This document shows, piece by piece, positions 34,983 through 44,272 of a DNA stretch of 64,000 bases (position 1 is its first letter; each line of letters starts with the position of its first letter). Position numbers and translations under genes: made by a program. A model generated the notes under the pieces. That model saw only the letters and a list, made by a program, of their open reading frames with translations. It was not told where the DNA came from and searched no databases. Location of the stretch: NCBI GenBank assembly GCA_000696115.1, contig JJOH01000096.1, positions 88,027 through 152,026 on the forward strand. The letters run 5' to 3'. The DNA is from Streptomyces olindensis. GTDB lineage: Bacteria; Actinomycetota; Actinomycetes; Streptomycetales; Streptomycetaceae.

Positions 34983-35159
34983 CGTCCACTCACAGCTGCG
35001 TCAGGCACCCGGTGGCCGCTGGCGGCGTCGGCCGGCATAGGAGCCGGTATGAAGGGATGTGCTCCAGACTGGCGAATGTCGCTGCGAGGTGTCAGAAGGC
35101 GGCGTTCTCGCGTGACCACGCATGCCTCCAGCAGCAGTTCCACCGTGACGTGGCTCTTC
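34983..35159. other. Unassigned stretch
   Basis: On the minus strand a frame reads LKELRHWKSHVTVELLLEAC ... VVTRERRLLTPRSDIR, which looks protein-like but is not recognised. It adjoins the cas2 fragment in a different frame. Confidence 0.3.
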
Positions 35160-35258
35160 CAGTGCCGCAGTTCCTTCAGTGACGGCCTGCCAGAGTTGGT
35201 CGCGGACGCGGGCGGAGACACTGCCGACGAAGATGCCGGATACTACTTCGCTGGTCCA
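35160..35258 (-). pseudogene. cas2 fragment (type I-E CRISPR-associated)
   Basis: About 32 codons reading RRWTSEVVSGIFVGSVSARV and then RDQLWQAVTEG match the middle of type I-E Cas2 (the W-x-x-E-V-x-x-G-I-F-V-G-x-x-S-A-R-V-R-D block). Both ends are missing, and no repeat array or other cas gene is nearby. It abuts a helicase fragment on the opposite strand. Confidence 0.72.
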
Positions 35259-35450
35259 TCGGCGCGGACGCCATCCTGGCCGCCGTCGCCCATCTCGCCC
35301 CCGAAGACCAGGCCGAGGTAACCGTCTCCACCGCGCACAAGGCCAAAGGCCTGGGCACACGTGAAAACTGCCGACGACTTCACCCCGCCCTCCGACGGCC
35401 CGCCGGACGACACGGGTCAAGGTACGGCCCGCCGGATCGACGGAGCATCG
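35256..35450 (+). pseudogene. UvrD-type helicase fragment
   Basis: GADAILAAVAHLAPEDQAEV followed by TVSTAHKAKG is helicase motif V of UvrD/PcrA-like enzymes. After a frameshift, VKTADDFTPPSDGPPDDTGQ corresponds to the segment that follows in actinobacterial members. The ATP-binding half and C-terminus are absent. Confidence 0.65.
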
Positions 35451-35821
35451 GCCGGTCCCCAGCCGCCGCACAGGACGGGTTTTGGGCGTCGGTGCCTTTG
35501 TCCGGCAGGAGCGCACGGGGGAGCGGCGGTACGGACCGCAATGATCCGGGGCGATGCGGTAGTGAGTGTGACGGGGTGCCGGCCCTGTCGGTGACGGCCA
35601 CGTGCGAGAAGCCCAGTGCCTGGTCGAACCCTCAGGCCGGGAGACGGCTGCGACCGAGTGCCGCAGCCGGCCCTTGAGTGCCTCAGTTGGCTGTGACCGC
35701 GCATTGTGAGGATTACGGCCAGTTTGTCGGTGATCTGTGCTTCGTCGAGGCGATCTTTCACGCCACTATGGCCGGGACCGATCGGTTCGTCGGTTGATTT
35801 CTTCCAGGGCAGAGGGCGCGT
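35451..35821. other. Gap upstream of the LysR gene
   Basis: About 370 bases. No gene recognised. It should contain the promoter of the LysR gene at 35822. Confidence 0.4.
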
Positions 35822-36706
35822 ATGGACATTCGGCAGCTGGAGTACTTCCTTGCGATTGTTGATCGTGGGGGATTCAACCGTGCGGCGTCGGCTCTGTACG
35901 TGTCGCAGCCGTCGCTGTCGCAGGCCGTGCGGGCACTGGAGCGTGATCTGGGCTCCGTGTTGTTCCATCGCATCGGGCGCAGGGCGGTGCTGACGGAGGC
36001 CGGAAGGGCCCTGATCGAGCCTGCCCGGGAGGCTGTGCGGAGTCTGGAGACGGCGCGGGCGAGTGTTGCGGCGGTGCATGAGCTGCGTGAGGGGCGCCTG
36101 GATGTGGCGGCGATGCCGTCGCAGGCGGTGGAGCCGCTGACGAGCTTGGTCAGTGCCTTCAGCCGCCGTTATCCCGGCGTTTCTGTGGCGATCAACGCTG
36201 CGTTCACGTCGCGCGATGTGATCGACATGGTGCGCACGGGTGCGGTGGAGCTGGGGCTTCTGGCGTCCGCCGGTCCTCTTTCCGACAAGGAGGTCGTCTC
36301 CCATGCGCTGGGGCGGCAGCGTTTTGTGCTGGTGGTGCCGGCCGACGGCCCGTTCGCCGGCCGGAGGGCGGTGGAGGCCCGGGAGCTTGCGGGACAGCGG
36401 CTGATCGTCGGGCAGTCGGGTACCGGGATGCGTGCCTACGTCGACGCGTTGCGGGAGCAGGGCATCGAGTTCGCCGTCGCCGTGGAGACCGAGCACCGGG
36501 TCTCGCTGATGCCTCTGGTGCTGGCCGGGGTGGGGCTGGCGGTGGTCACGGATTCCTGGCGGGACCTCGCCGGGCGGCTGGGCGCCCGCGTTCTGGACAT
36601 CGAGCCGGAGAACACCTTGGACATCGCCCTCGTCGCCCGCCGCGGCCTCCTGTCGCCCGCGGCCGCAGCGTTCGTGACGGCCGCGACCTCGGCCACCGCC
36701 AGCTGA
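35822..36706 (+). CDS. LysR-family regulator of the catabolic cluster
   Basis: 294 residues. MDIRQLEYFLAIVDRGGFNR opens a standard LysR winged helix (recognition helix YVSQPSLSQAVRALERDLG), and the effector domain includes AAMPSQAVEPLTSLVSAF and a GQSGTGMRAYVDAL loop. It sits 73 bases before the tartrate-type dehydrogenase in the same direction and probably activates the operon that follows. A degraded duplicate of its last about 35 codons, joined to the start of the dehydrogenase gene, is at 56167-56480. Confidence 0.9.
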   Translation: MDIRQLEYFLAIVDRGGFNRAASALYVSQPSLSQAVRALERDLGSVLFHRIGRRAVLTEAGRALIEPAREAVRSLETARASVAAVHELREGRLDVAAMPSQAVEPLTSLVSAFSRRYPGVSVAINAAFTSRDVIDMVRTGAVELGLLASAGPLSDKEVVSHALGRQRFVLVVPADGPFAGRRAVEARELAGQRLIVGQSGTGMRAYVDALREQGIEFAVAVETEHRVSLMPLVLAGVGLAVVTDSWRDLAGRLGARVLDIEPENTLDIALVARRGLLSPAAAAFVTAATSATAS

Positions 36707-36779
36707 TAGGCGCCGCTTATAAGACAGATCCGCTTTGCGTCTTGGACGCCCCACGGACCACCCTGCTGCAATCTTCGCC

Positions 36780-37838
36780 ATGACGACGAACCACCGGATC
36801 GCCCTGATTCCGGGCGACGGCATCGGCGCCGAGGTACTTCCCCCAGCACAGCAGGTGCTCGATGTTCTCGGCCGCCGCCACGGCTTCAGCCTGTCCTGCA
36901 CGTCGTACGACTGGTCGTGCGAGCGGTACCTGCGGGAGGGCGCCATGATGCCCGCAGACGGGATCGACCAGCTGCGCGAGGCGGACGCGATCCTGCTGGG
37001 CGCGGTGGGATACCCGGGGGTGCCCGACCATGTTTCGCTGTGGGGACTGCTCATCCCGATCCGGCGCAGCTTCCGCCAGTACGTCAACCTCCGGCCCATC
37101 CGTGTCTTCGAAGGCATCGACAGCCCGGTGCGCGGCGCACGGCCGGGCGAGGTCGATGTCGTCGTCGTGCGCGAGAACATGGAAGGCGAGTACAGCGAGG
37201 TCGGCGGCCGGCTCAACAGCGGCTTCCCGGACGAGATCGCCGTGCAGGAGGCCGTGTTCACCCGGGCCGGCGTCACACGCCTGCTGGACTACGCCTTCAC
37301 GCTCGCCTCCCGGCGCGGCGGCCGCCTGACCTCCGCGACCAAGTCGAACGGCATCATCCACACCATGCCGTTCTGGGACCAGCTCGTCACCGAGCGGGCC
37401 GCCTCGTTCCCGCAGGTCGCCTGGGACCAGGAGCACATCGACGCGCTCGCGGCCAAGTTCGTCCTCGAGCCGGCCCGTTTCGACGTCGTCGTCGCCTCCA
37501 ACCTCTTCGGCGACATCCTCAGCGACCTCGCGGCCGCCGTCGCCGGATCCATCGGTATCGCCCCGGCGGCCAACCTCAACCCCGAGCGGGACTTTCCCTC
37601 GATGTTCGAGCCGGTGCACGGCTCCGCACCCGACATCGCGGGGAAGGGCATCGCCAACCCGCTGGGCGCGATCTGGTCCGCGGCCATGATGCTCGACCAC
37701 CTCGGCCATCCCGCCGCGGCCAGGGACATCACGGACGCGATCGCCGCGGTCCTGGCCAAGACCGATGTCCGCACCCATGACCTGGGCGGAACCGCGACCA
37801 CCGCCGAGTTCACCGACAAGCTGATCGAGCTCCTCTGA
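36780..37838 (+). CDS. Tartrate/D-malate-type dehydrogenase (isopropylmalate dehydrogenase family)
   Basis: 352 residues. IALIPGDGIGAEVLPPAQQV, LLGAVGYPGVPDHVSLWGLL and VRENMEGEYSEVGGR identify the beta-decarboxylating dehydrogenases of the TtuC/DmlA (tartrate/D-malate) branch; NLFGDILSDLAAAVAGSIG is the metal/NAD site. It would oxidise and possibly decarboxylate a 2-hydroxy C4 acid to a 2-oxo acid with NAD+ and Mn2+. First enzyme gene of the rightward cluster. A partial copy of its first 49 codons is found at 56334-56480, and another short one on the minus strand at about 56000-56068. Confidence 0.9.
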   Translation: MTTNHRIALIPGDGIGAEVLPPAQQVLDVLGRRHGFSLSCTSYDWSCERYLREGAMMPADGIDQLREADAILLGAVGYPGVPDHVSLWGLLIPIRRSFRQYVNLRPIRVFEGIDSPVRGARPGEVDVVVVRENMEGEYSEVGGRLNSGFPDEIAVQEAVFTRAGVTRLLDYAFTLASRRGGRLTSATKSNGIIHTMPFWDQLVTERAASFPQVAWDQEHIDALAAKFVLEPARFDVVVASNLFGDILSDLAAAVAGSIGIAPAANLNPERDFPSMFEPVHGSAPDIAGKGIANPLGAIWSAAMMLDHLGHPAAARDITDAIAAVLAKTDVRTHDLGGTATTAEFTDKLIELL

Positions 37839-37952
37839 GCCATCTCCCCCTGCCTCATGGGTGAAGCGAAGTATGGGTTGACCTGCAGGATTCCATGGCC
37901 GAAAGTGAGCGCCATTCCAGCGGGGCCTAAACCGGAAGAAAGGAGCGATTTC

Positions 37953-39089
37953 ATGAGCATCCCGAAGCGCGTCGCCGTGATCGGTGCCGGCAGCATGGGC
38001 AGCCAGGTCATGTGGCGACTGGCCGCTCGCGGAGCCGAGGTCATCGGCTACGACCGGTACGCACCGGGTCACGACCGCGGCGCGGCCGGGGGCGAGAGTC
38101 GCATCTACCGAGCCGCCCACCTCGGCGAGTCCGGGTACGTTCCGCTGCTGCGGCTCGCGGACCGGATGTGGGAGCGGCTCCAGGCGGAGACGGGCCGGTC
38201 GCTGCGACGCCGCAGCGGCAGCCTCGTGATGGGAGAGACCGCCTCACCGGCCATGCAACTCCTCCTCTCCACCAGCGCCGCCCAAGGGCTGGATCACGAG
38301 GTACTGGACCAGGAGGAACTCGCCCGCCGCTACCCCCAGCACCGGCTCCCGGACGGACACACCTCCGTCCTCGACCGGCTGGGCGCCGTGATCAGACCCG
38401 AGGCGTCCATCCAGGCCGCCGCCACCCGCGCTGAACAGCTGGGCGCCCGGCTGCACCGCTACACCACGGTGCGCGAGGTCGTCCCCGCGGCGGGCGGCGG
38501 GGTAAAGATCGTCACCGACCAGGGCACGGACCACGTGGACGTCGCCGTGGTGACCGTGGGCCCCTGGATCAACACCCTGCTCCCGAACCTCCCTCAGGCC
38601 ATCGACATCCGCCGGGTGATCTGCTCCTGGCACCTGCCCACCCGCCACGACTGGTTCGCGGGCGGTGCCCCTCCCTTCGTGCGCGCCACACCCCACGACT
38701 GCTTCGGAATCCCGTCGCCCGACGGCATCTCCGTCAAGCTCGGTCTCTCCTTCAAATACCATGCGCCCGTGCCCGAGCCCGAACGGCTCGACCGTACGGT
38801 CCGCCCCGAAGAACTCGGCATCTTCCGCGAGCTCATCGGGGAACTCATGCCCGACCTGAACCCCGACCCCATCAGGATGTCGGCCTACATGGAGGGCTAC
38901 ACCAAGTCCGGAAACCCGCTCGTCGGCCATCTCCCCGGCGAGGACGACATCATCGTCATGGCCGGTTTCTCCGGCAGCGGCTTCAAGCTCTCGCCCGCGA
39001 TGGGCGAGATCGCCGCCGACCTGGCGCTCGACGGCGCCACGGAGCACCCCGTGGACTTCCTCGCCCCGGCAGGAGTCGGCGCCACCTGA
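37953..39089 (+). CDS. N-methyl-amino-acid oxidase (SolA/monomeric sarcosine oxidase-like)
   Basis: 378 residues from ATG 37953, with GAAAGGAG as ribosome site. GAGSMGS (11-17) binds FAD, GGESRIYRAAHLGESGYVPL is the conserved SolA/MSOX substrate-domain string, and the C-terminal DDIIVMAGFSGSGFKLSPAMGEI includes the region near the covalent-FAD site. The usual covalent Cys position is occupied by Ser/Gly here (GFSGSGFK instead of a GxCxGHG-like run), so flavin may be non-covalent. The enzyme would oxidatively remove an N-methyl or amino group and give H2O2. Confidence 0.87.
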   Translation: MSIPKRVAVIGAGSMGSQVMWRLAARGAEVIGYDRYAPGHDRGAAGGESRIYRAAHLGESGYVPLLRLADRMWERLQAETGRSLRRRSGSLVMGETASPAMQLLLSTSAAQGLDHEVLDQEELARRYPQHRLPDGHTSVLDRLGAVIRPEASIQAAATRAEQLGARLHRYTTVREVVPAAGGGVKIVTDQGTDHVDVAVVTVGPWINTLLPNLPQAIDIRRVICSWHLPTRHDWFAGGAPPFVRATPHDCFGIPSPDGISVKLGLSFKYHAPVPEPERLDRTVRPEELGIFRELIGELMPDLNPDPIRMSAYMEGYTKSGNPLVGHLPGEDDIIVMAGFSGSGFKLSPAMGEIAADLALDGATEHPVDFLAPAGVGAT

Positions 39090-39213
39090 CCCGGGGCGAG
39101 CGTCGACGACATCACCCCGCACCCCCACACCCCGCACCCCACCCATCTCTGTCATGGGCATGTCCGAAACATGCCCGCAACCAGTTCCCCGCAGCAAGAA
39201 AGTGAGCACTCCC

Positions 39214-39894
39214 ATGCCCATTCCCTCGTTCCAGTGGCGCCCGAAGTACGTCTCGTTCGACTGCTACGGCACGTTGATCGACTGGCCGATGAACCCCATC
39301 ACGCGTGAGCTCGTCGGCGACCAGATCCCGGCCGAGCACTGGGACCAGTTCGTCAAGGAGTTCCGCGGCTACCGCTACGACTCGGTCTGCGGCGAGTACA
39401 AGCCCTACGAGCAGACACTGCAGGACGCCTTCGAGGGCGTCTGCCGCAAGTGGGGCATCAAGGCCGCCCCGGACGCCGGCAAGCGGCTCGGCGACGGCGT
39501 CCGCAGCTGGGGCCCGCGCGCCGATGTGCCGGAACCGCTGAAGAAGATGGGCGAGAACTACAAGCTGGTGATCCTCTCCAACGCCGACAACTCCTTCCTC
39601 GAGGAGAGCGTGCCCCGGCTCGGCGCGGACTTCCACGCGGTCTTCACCGCGGAGCAGGCCGGCTGCTACAAGCCCCGCTACGCCGCGTTCGAGTACATGC
39701 TCGACCAGCTCGACGCGTCCCCCGAGGACTTCGTGCACGTCTCCTCGCACACCCGCTACGACCTGCTGCCGATGCACGACATGGGCTTCCGCAACCTCGT
39801 CCTCCTGGACCGCGGCAGCGACCCGGTCACCCACGGCTACGACTACGTGACAGTGAAGTCCCTGGACGAGCTCAACACCATGCTCGGCCTCTGA
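39214..39894 (+). CDS. 2-haloacid dehalogenase-like HAD protein (type II)
   Basis: 226 residues from ATG 39214 (upstream in-frame starts exist but this one matches the family). VSFDCYGTLIDW holds the nucleophile Asp16, ILSNADNSF the Ser/Thr motif, GCYKPRYAAFEYML the Lys, and VSSHTRYDLLPMHDMGFRNL the final block of type II haloacid dehalogenases. It hydrolyses a C-halogen or similar bond at C2 in the family; in this amine/acid cluster it might act on another phosphorylated or activated acid. Placed 124 bases after the oxidase gene. Confidence 0.87.
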   Translation: MPIPSFQWRPKYVSFDCYGTLIDWPMNPITRELVGDQIPAEHWDQFVKEFRGYRYDSVCGEYKPYEQTLQDAFEGVCRKWGIKAAPDAGKRLGDGVRSWGPRADVPEPLKKMGENYKLVILSNADNSFLEESVPRLGADFHAVFTAEQAGCYKPRYAAFEYMLDQLDASPEDFVHVSSHTRYDLLPMHDMGFRNLVLLDRGSDPVTHGYDYVTVKSLDELNTMLGL

Positions 39895-40282
39895 CCCGCG
39901 ACGCACACCGTCCCGAACCGACACCTCGAAGGATCCGCAGTCCATGCCGGCGACGCCCGCGTAGAACTCGCAGTACCGGGCCGAGGGCGACGTCCTCCGC
40001 CGCATCCTCGATCCGGCCGGCAGCGGGGAGCACACGGTCCCCGCTGCCGGCCGGCGGGCGGATCCCCTACGGCATGCACGGCATCACCGTCCCCGACGCG
40101 GAACTGGCCGCCCTGGCCCTCCCGCGGGACCCCGCTACGGACACGCGCCCAATCTCCGGCCCACAGGCCAGGGCGTCGATTCCGACGAGGCGGACCACCA
40201 CCCCCGGACCCAGCTCCGGCTGCCGCTTTCCACGTCCCCAGCCGCTCCCCTTCTCGCGGCCGGCACCACCAGGAGGCACACG
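39895..40282. other. Intergenic region with a possible decayed gene
   Basis: About 390 bases. A frame beginning near 39943 (MPATPA, then a TAG) and a second frame reading GGRIPYGMHGITVPDAELAA look like coding remnants but were not recognised. Confidence 0.3.
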
Positions 40283-41377
40283 ATGAAAGACACCCGAATA
40301 GGCCGCAGACTGTTCCTAAGGGGAATAGGCGGGGTCACGGCGGGTGCAGCCGCCGCGACCGCCCTCAGCGCCTGCGGTACCGGTACCAGCCGGTCCGCCA
40401 CGGGCGGCGGCAAGACGGTGGTCGTCCGCGACAGCGGCGGTTCCTACGGGGCGGCCCTGCAGAAGGCGATCTACACGCCGTTCACGCAGGAGACCGGCAT
40501 CCAGGTCAAGGTGCTGAACCTGGACAACGCCCCGCTGCTGGCCCAGATCAAGCAGGGCCGCCCGCAGTGTGACCTCATCAACGACGCGATGGTGTCGCAC
40601 ACCAAGTACGCCAAGCAGGACGCGCTGGAGGCGCTGGACCTCGACCGGCTCAAGAGCGTGAAGAGCGCGAAGATCCCCGAGAACCAGATCACCGACAATG
40701 CCATCGGCCACAGCTTCTACGGCCAGTGCATTGCCTACCGCACCGACGCCTTCGGCGGAAAGAAGCCCGAGTCGTGGGCGGACTTCTTCGACGCCAAGGC
40801 GTTCCAGGGTGGCCGTGCGATGTGCAGCCCGGACGGTGACCTGCCCGAGCTGGAGTTCGCGCTGCTGGCCGACGGCGTCCCGATGGACAAGCTGTACCCG
40901 CTGGACGTGGACCGCGCGTTCAAGGTGCTGACCCGGCTGCGGCCGGACATCAAGAAGTACTGGGACAGCGGCCCGCTGCCCGGCGTGCTGCTCAGCCGCC
41001 AGGAAGTGACGATGTCCACCGTCTGGGACGGCCGGATCGCCGATCTGCAGAAGCAGGGCGTCCCGGTGGAGCGGCAGCTCAACGGCATGCGCCGCCAGTT
41101 CTCCGGCTACGCCATCGCCAAGGGCGCGGCCCACGTGGACAACGCCTACAAGCTGATGGACTTCGCTTTGCGTGCGGAGAGCCAGGCCGCGCTGGCGAAG
41201 GCCTTCCCGTCGAACCCGTCGTCCCCGGTGGCCTACGCCAAGCTCACCGAGGACGAGCGCAACGCACTCGCCGGTGCGCCCAAGTACTACGACAAGGGTT
41301 TCGACGCGGATGTCGACTGGTGGCTGAAGAACGAAGCGGCCGTCACCAAGCGCTGGTTGGAGTGGGCTCGTGGCTGA
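40283..41377 (+). CDS. ABC importer substrate-binding lipoprotein (PotD-type, Tat-exported)
   Basis: 364 residues. The twin-arginine motif GRRLFLRG (residues 7-14) and the lipobox L-S-A-C (Cys31) indicate Tat export and lipid anchoring. KTVVVRDSGGSYGAALQKAI starts the first lobe of family 1 binding proteins close to spermidine/putrescine and opine binders; IPENQITDNAIGHSFYGQC and the C-terminal KYYDKGFDADVDWWLKN (PotD-like) continue it. The ATPase gene overlaps its end. The ligand is likely a polyamine, amino acid derivative or 2-aminoethylphosphonate-like compound. Confidence 0.88.
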   Translation: MKDTRIGRRLFLRGIGGVTAGAAAATALSACGTGTSRSATGGGKTVVVRDSGGSYGAALQKAIYTPFTQETGIQVKVLNLDNAPLLAQIKQGRPQCDLINDAMVSHTKYAKQDALEALDLDRLKSVKSAKIPENQITDNAIGHSFYGQCIAYRTDAFGGKKPESWADFFDAKAFQGGRAMCSPDGDLPELEFALLADGVPMDKLYPLDVDRAFKVLTRLRPDIKKYWDSGPLPGVLLSRQEVTMSTVWDGRIADLQKQGVPVERQLNGMRRQFSGYAIAKGAAHVDNAYKLMDFALRAESQAALAKAFPSNPSSPVAYAKLTEDERNALAGAPKYYDKGFDADVDWWLKNEAAVTKRWLEWARG

Positions 41378-42509
41378 ATTCGGTGTTGCCACACCGTCGG
41401 TGAAGGTGGTCGGCGCCAAGTCGGCCACCGCCACCGGCAAGGGGCTGTCGGTAGTGGCCCTGCGTAAGACCTACGGTGACGTGGTCGCCGTGGATGAGGC
41501 GTCGATGGAGATCGCGGCGGGTGAGTTCGTCACCTTCCTCGGCTCCTCGGGGTCGGGCAAGACCACGACCCTGATGATGATCGCCGGGTTCTGCGAGCCG
41601 GACTCCGGCACCATCACCGTCGGCGGCCTGGACGTGACGCGGCTGGCGCCGCAGAAGCGCAATCTCGGCTTCGTCTTCCAGCAGTACCTGCTCTTCCCGC
41701 ACATGACCGTGCAGGAGAACGTCGCTTTCCCCCTGACGTTGCGTGGTGTGGGCAAGGACGAGATCCGCCGGCGGGTGGGGGAGACGCTGGAGATCGCGGG
41801 CCTGTCCCGGTTCGCCGGGCGCAAGCCGCGTGAGCTGTCCGGTGGCCAGCAGCAGCGTGTGGCCCTGTGCCGGGCGCTGGTCTACCGTCCGCCGGTCATC
41901 CTCATGGACGAGCCGCTCGGCGCGCTGGACAAGAAGCTGCGTGACCAGCTCCAGGTCGAGATCAAGACCATCCAGCAGGAACTCGGCCTGACCGTCATCT
42001 ATGTGACGCACGATCAGGAAGAGGCGCTGGTCATGTCCGACCGCATCGCGGTGATGCGCAACGGCCTGATCGAGCAGTTCGACACCCCCCGCGAGCTGTT
42101 CGAGCGGCCCAAGACCCCGTTCGTGGCGGACTTCCTCGGCGCGGCCAATTTCCTGCCCGGCCGCATCGAACAGCAAGACGGCGAGCACACCCTGGTACGC
42201 CTCGATGGCAGTGGCGGCCTGATCAAGGCACGCCGCCACGACCTGGCCACCGGAACGCACGTGAAGGTCGCTGTGCAGCCGGGCCGGCTGCGGGCCTGCG
42301 CCCCCGACGACGGCTTCTGTACCGGCACGGTCGAGACCGCCACCTACGTCGGCACCCTGGTCCGCGCCGGCGTGCGCATCGACGGCAAGGACGCGCCGCT
42401 GCTGCGCCTGGAGGTCCCGGCCGGCCGCGGACCCGTCGCGGGCGAGCGGGTCGGGATCACCGCCGATGCGGACGACGTCAACCTCTTCGCAGACGAACAG
42501 GCAGGGTGA
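41370..42509 (+). CDS. ABC importer ATPase (PotA-like)
   Basis: 379 residues from GTG 41370, overlapping the binding-protein gene by 8 bases. Walker A GSSGSGKTT (58-66), Q-loop FQQ (103-105), signature LSGGQQQR (156-163), Walker B ILMDEP (177-182) and the switch His214 are all intact. A C-terminal TOBE-like domain (about 255-379) is as in PotA/FbpC/PhnT. It powers uptake with the two permeases downstream. Confidence 0.95.
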   Translation: MAEFGVATPSVKVVGAKSATATGKGLSVVALRKTYGDVVAVDEASMEIAAGEFVTFLGSSGSGKTTTLMMIAGFCEPDSGTITVGGLDVTRLAPQKRNLGFVFQQYLLFPHMTVQENVAFPLTLRGVGKDEIRRRVGETLEIAGLSRFAGRKPRELSGGQQQRVALCRALVYRPPVILMDEPLGALDKKLRDQLQVEIKTIQQELGLTVIYVTHDQEEALVMSDRIAVMRNGLIEQFDTPRELFERPKTPFVADFLGAANFLPGRIEQQDGEHTLVRLDGSGGLIKARRHDLATGTHVKVAVQPGRLRACAPDDGFCTGTVETATYVGTLVRAGVRIDGKDAPLLRLEVPAGRGPVAGERVGITADADDVNLFADEQAG

Positions 42510-42512
42510 GCC

Positions 42513-43409
42513 ATGGCAGCCACCCTCACCGCGGGGGCCCCCGCCCGCCCGCGCAAGCTCCTCGCCTCGCGCCGCACAAGGGTCGGCATCCTCTACGCCC
42601 TGCCGGTCGTCGTCTACCTGTTGGTGCTGTTCGTCTACCCGATCTTCAGCACGCTGCTGCTCAGCCTGAAGGACGCCGACGGATCGTTCACGCTGCACTG
42701 GTACGCCGACGCCCTGACCGGCGTGAACCTGTCGGTGCTGTTCACCACGCTGCGGATCTCCGCCGAGACCGCCGTGTTGAGCCTGGTGTTCGGGTTCGTC
42801 CTGGCCCAGGCGATCACCCGGCTCAAGCCCATCCTGGCGGGCCTGGCCATGCTGATCGTCGTGGTGCCGCACTTCGTGTCCGCCCTGGTGCGTACCTACG
42901 GCTGGATCATCATGCTCGGCGACAAGGGCCTGGTGAACGAGACGCTGGCCGCCATGTCGGTCCCCGGAGCGCCGTTCCAGCTGCTCTACAACGAACTCGG
43001 CGTCGTCATCGGCACCACCTCGATGATGCTGCCGTACACGGTGCTGCTGCTGTACGGCGTGATGCGCGGCGTGGACCGCCGCCTGATGGCGGCCGCGGCC
43101 AGCATGGGCGCCGGACGGGTGACCATCTTCCGCAGGGTCTACCTGCCCCTGGTCGCCCCCGGCCTGGCCAGCGCCGGACTGCTCAGCTTCATCCTCTCGC
43201 TGGGCTACTACATCACCCCGGCCCTGATGGGCGGACCCGACCAGACGATGATCGCCACCCTCATCAACCAGCAGGTCACCAAGGAGAACCAGTGGAACGG
43301 CGCCGCCGCGCAAGGCGTCATCCTGCTGGTCCTCACCCTGGCCGGACTCCTCCTGGTCAAGGCCGTGACCTCCCTGGGCGCCAGCCGTAAAAAGAGGAGT
43401 GCGTCATGA
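42513..43409 (+). CDS. ABC importer permease 1 (PotB-like)
   Basis: 298 residues with six membrane helices. The EAA loop appears as MAAAASMGAGRVTIFRRVYLP. It starts 3 bases after the ATPase stop and its end overlaps permease 2 by 4 bases (ATGA). Homologous to PotB/PhnU. Confidence 0.93.
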   Translation: MAATLTAGAPARPRKLLASRRTRVGILYALPVVVYLLVLFVYPIFSTLLLSLKDADGSFTLHWYADALTGVNLSVLFTTLRISAETAVLSLVFGFVLAQAITRLKPILAGLAMLIVVVPHFVSALVRTYGWIIMLGDKGLVNETLAAMSVPGAPFQLLYNELGVVIGTTSMMLPYTVLLLYGVMRGVDRRLMAAAASMGAGRVTIFRRVYLPLVAPGLASAGLLSFILSLGYYITPALMGGPDQTMIATLINQQVTKENQWNGAAAQGVILLVLTLAGLLLVKAVTSLGASRKKRSAS

Positions 43410-44272
43410 TGGAACTGCGCAGCAGCCTGGCCGGACGCATCGCCCTGACCGCGGTCGCCACTGTGATCCTGCTGTTCCTGGGGCTGCCGATCGTCGTCAT
43501 CCTCGTCACCTCCTTCAGCAACAACGCCTTCGCCTCCTTCCCGCCCGAGGCGTGGACGCTGAACTGGTACAAGGCCCTGTTCGCCGACGGCAGCAAATGG
43601 CCCGCCGCGCTGTCCCTGAGCGCCCTGGTCGCCGCCTTGAGCACCGTGTTCTCGCTGGTCATCGGGGTGACCGCGGCCACCGCGCTGGTCCGCAGTGAAC
43701 TGCCGCTGCGTTCGGCGGTCTTCGCCCTGGTCCTCGGCCCTCTGGTCATCCCGCAGATCGTCACCGCGCTCGGCCTGTTCCTGCTGTTCGAGCCCGCCGC
43801 GATGCTGGGCAGCCCCATCGCCATCGCCCTCGGCCACACCGTGCTGGCCTCACCCATCGCGGTGCTGATCCTGATCGCGACCCTGCGCGGGATCGACGAA
43901 CGCCTCGAGGACGCCGCCGCGAGCATGGGCGCCGGCCGCCTCACGATCGCCCGGAAGATCACCTTCCCCCTCGCCGCACCCGGCATGATCGCGGCGGCGA
44001 TCTTCTCCTTCATCACCAGCTTCGACGAGTTCTACATCTCCCAGTTCCTCTCCTCGGTCGACACCGTCACCCTGCCCGTGCAGGTCTACAACTCCCTGAC
44101 CTTCGAGATCGACCCCAGCGTCACCGCCGTCAGCGCGCTCCTCACCGCCTTCGCCATCCTCGCCCTCGGCCTGGTGGCCCTGGTGCGCTGGCTCGGCTCC
44201 GGACGACAGGACTCCCTGCTCTCGGTCGAGAACACGGTCGGCGTCGCCAACCCCGGAGGCGAGGCGGTATGA
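43406..44272 (+). CDS. ABC importer permease 2 (PotC-like)
   Basis: 288 residues, six helices; EAA loop EDAAASMGAGRLTIARKITF. It overlaps permease 1 and the downstream aminotransferase remnant (ATGA), so the reading chain of this operon is unbroken. Homologous to PotC/PhnV. Confidence 0.93.
   Translation: MMELRSSLAGRIALTAVATVILLFLGLPIVVILVTSFSNNAFASFPPEAWTLNWYKALFADGSKWPAALSLSALVAALSTVFSLVIGVTAATALVRSELPLRSAVFALVLGPLVIPQIVTALGLFLLFEPAAMLGSPIAIALGHTVLASPIAVLILIATLRGIDERLEDAAASMGAGRLTIARKITFPLAAPGMIAAAIFSFITSFDEFYISQFLSSVDTVTLPVQVYNSLTFEIDPSVTAVSALLTAFAILALGLVALVRWLGSGRQDSLLSVENTVGVANPGGEAV

Noticed and set aside
35160..35258. Possible CRISPR locus next to the cas2 fragment
   Set aside because: I looked for regularly spaced repeats within several hundred bases on both sides and saw none.
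41343..43313. 656-codon minus-strand frame opposite the ABC transporter genes
   Set aside because: Antisense to three intact, overlapping transporter genes; no recognisable domain.
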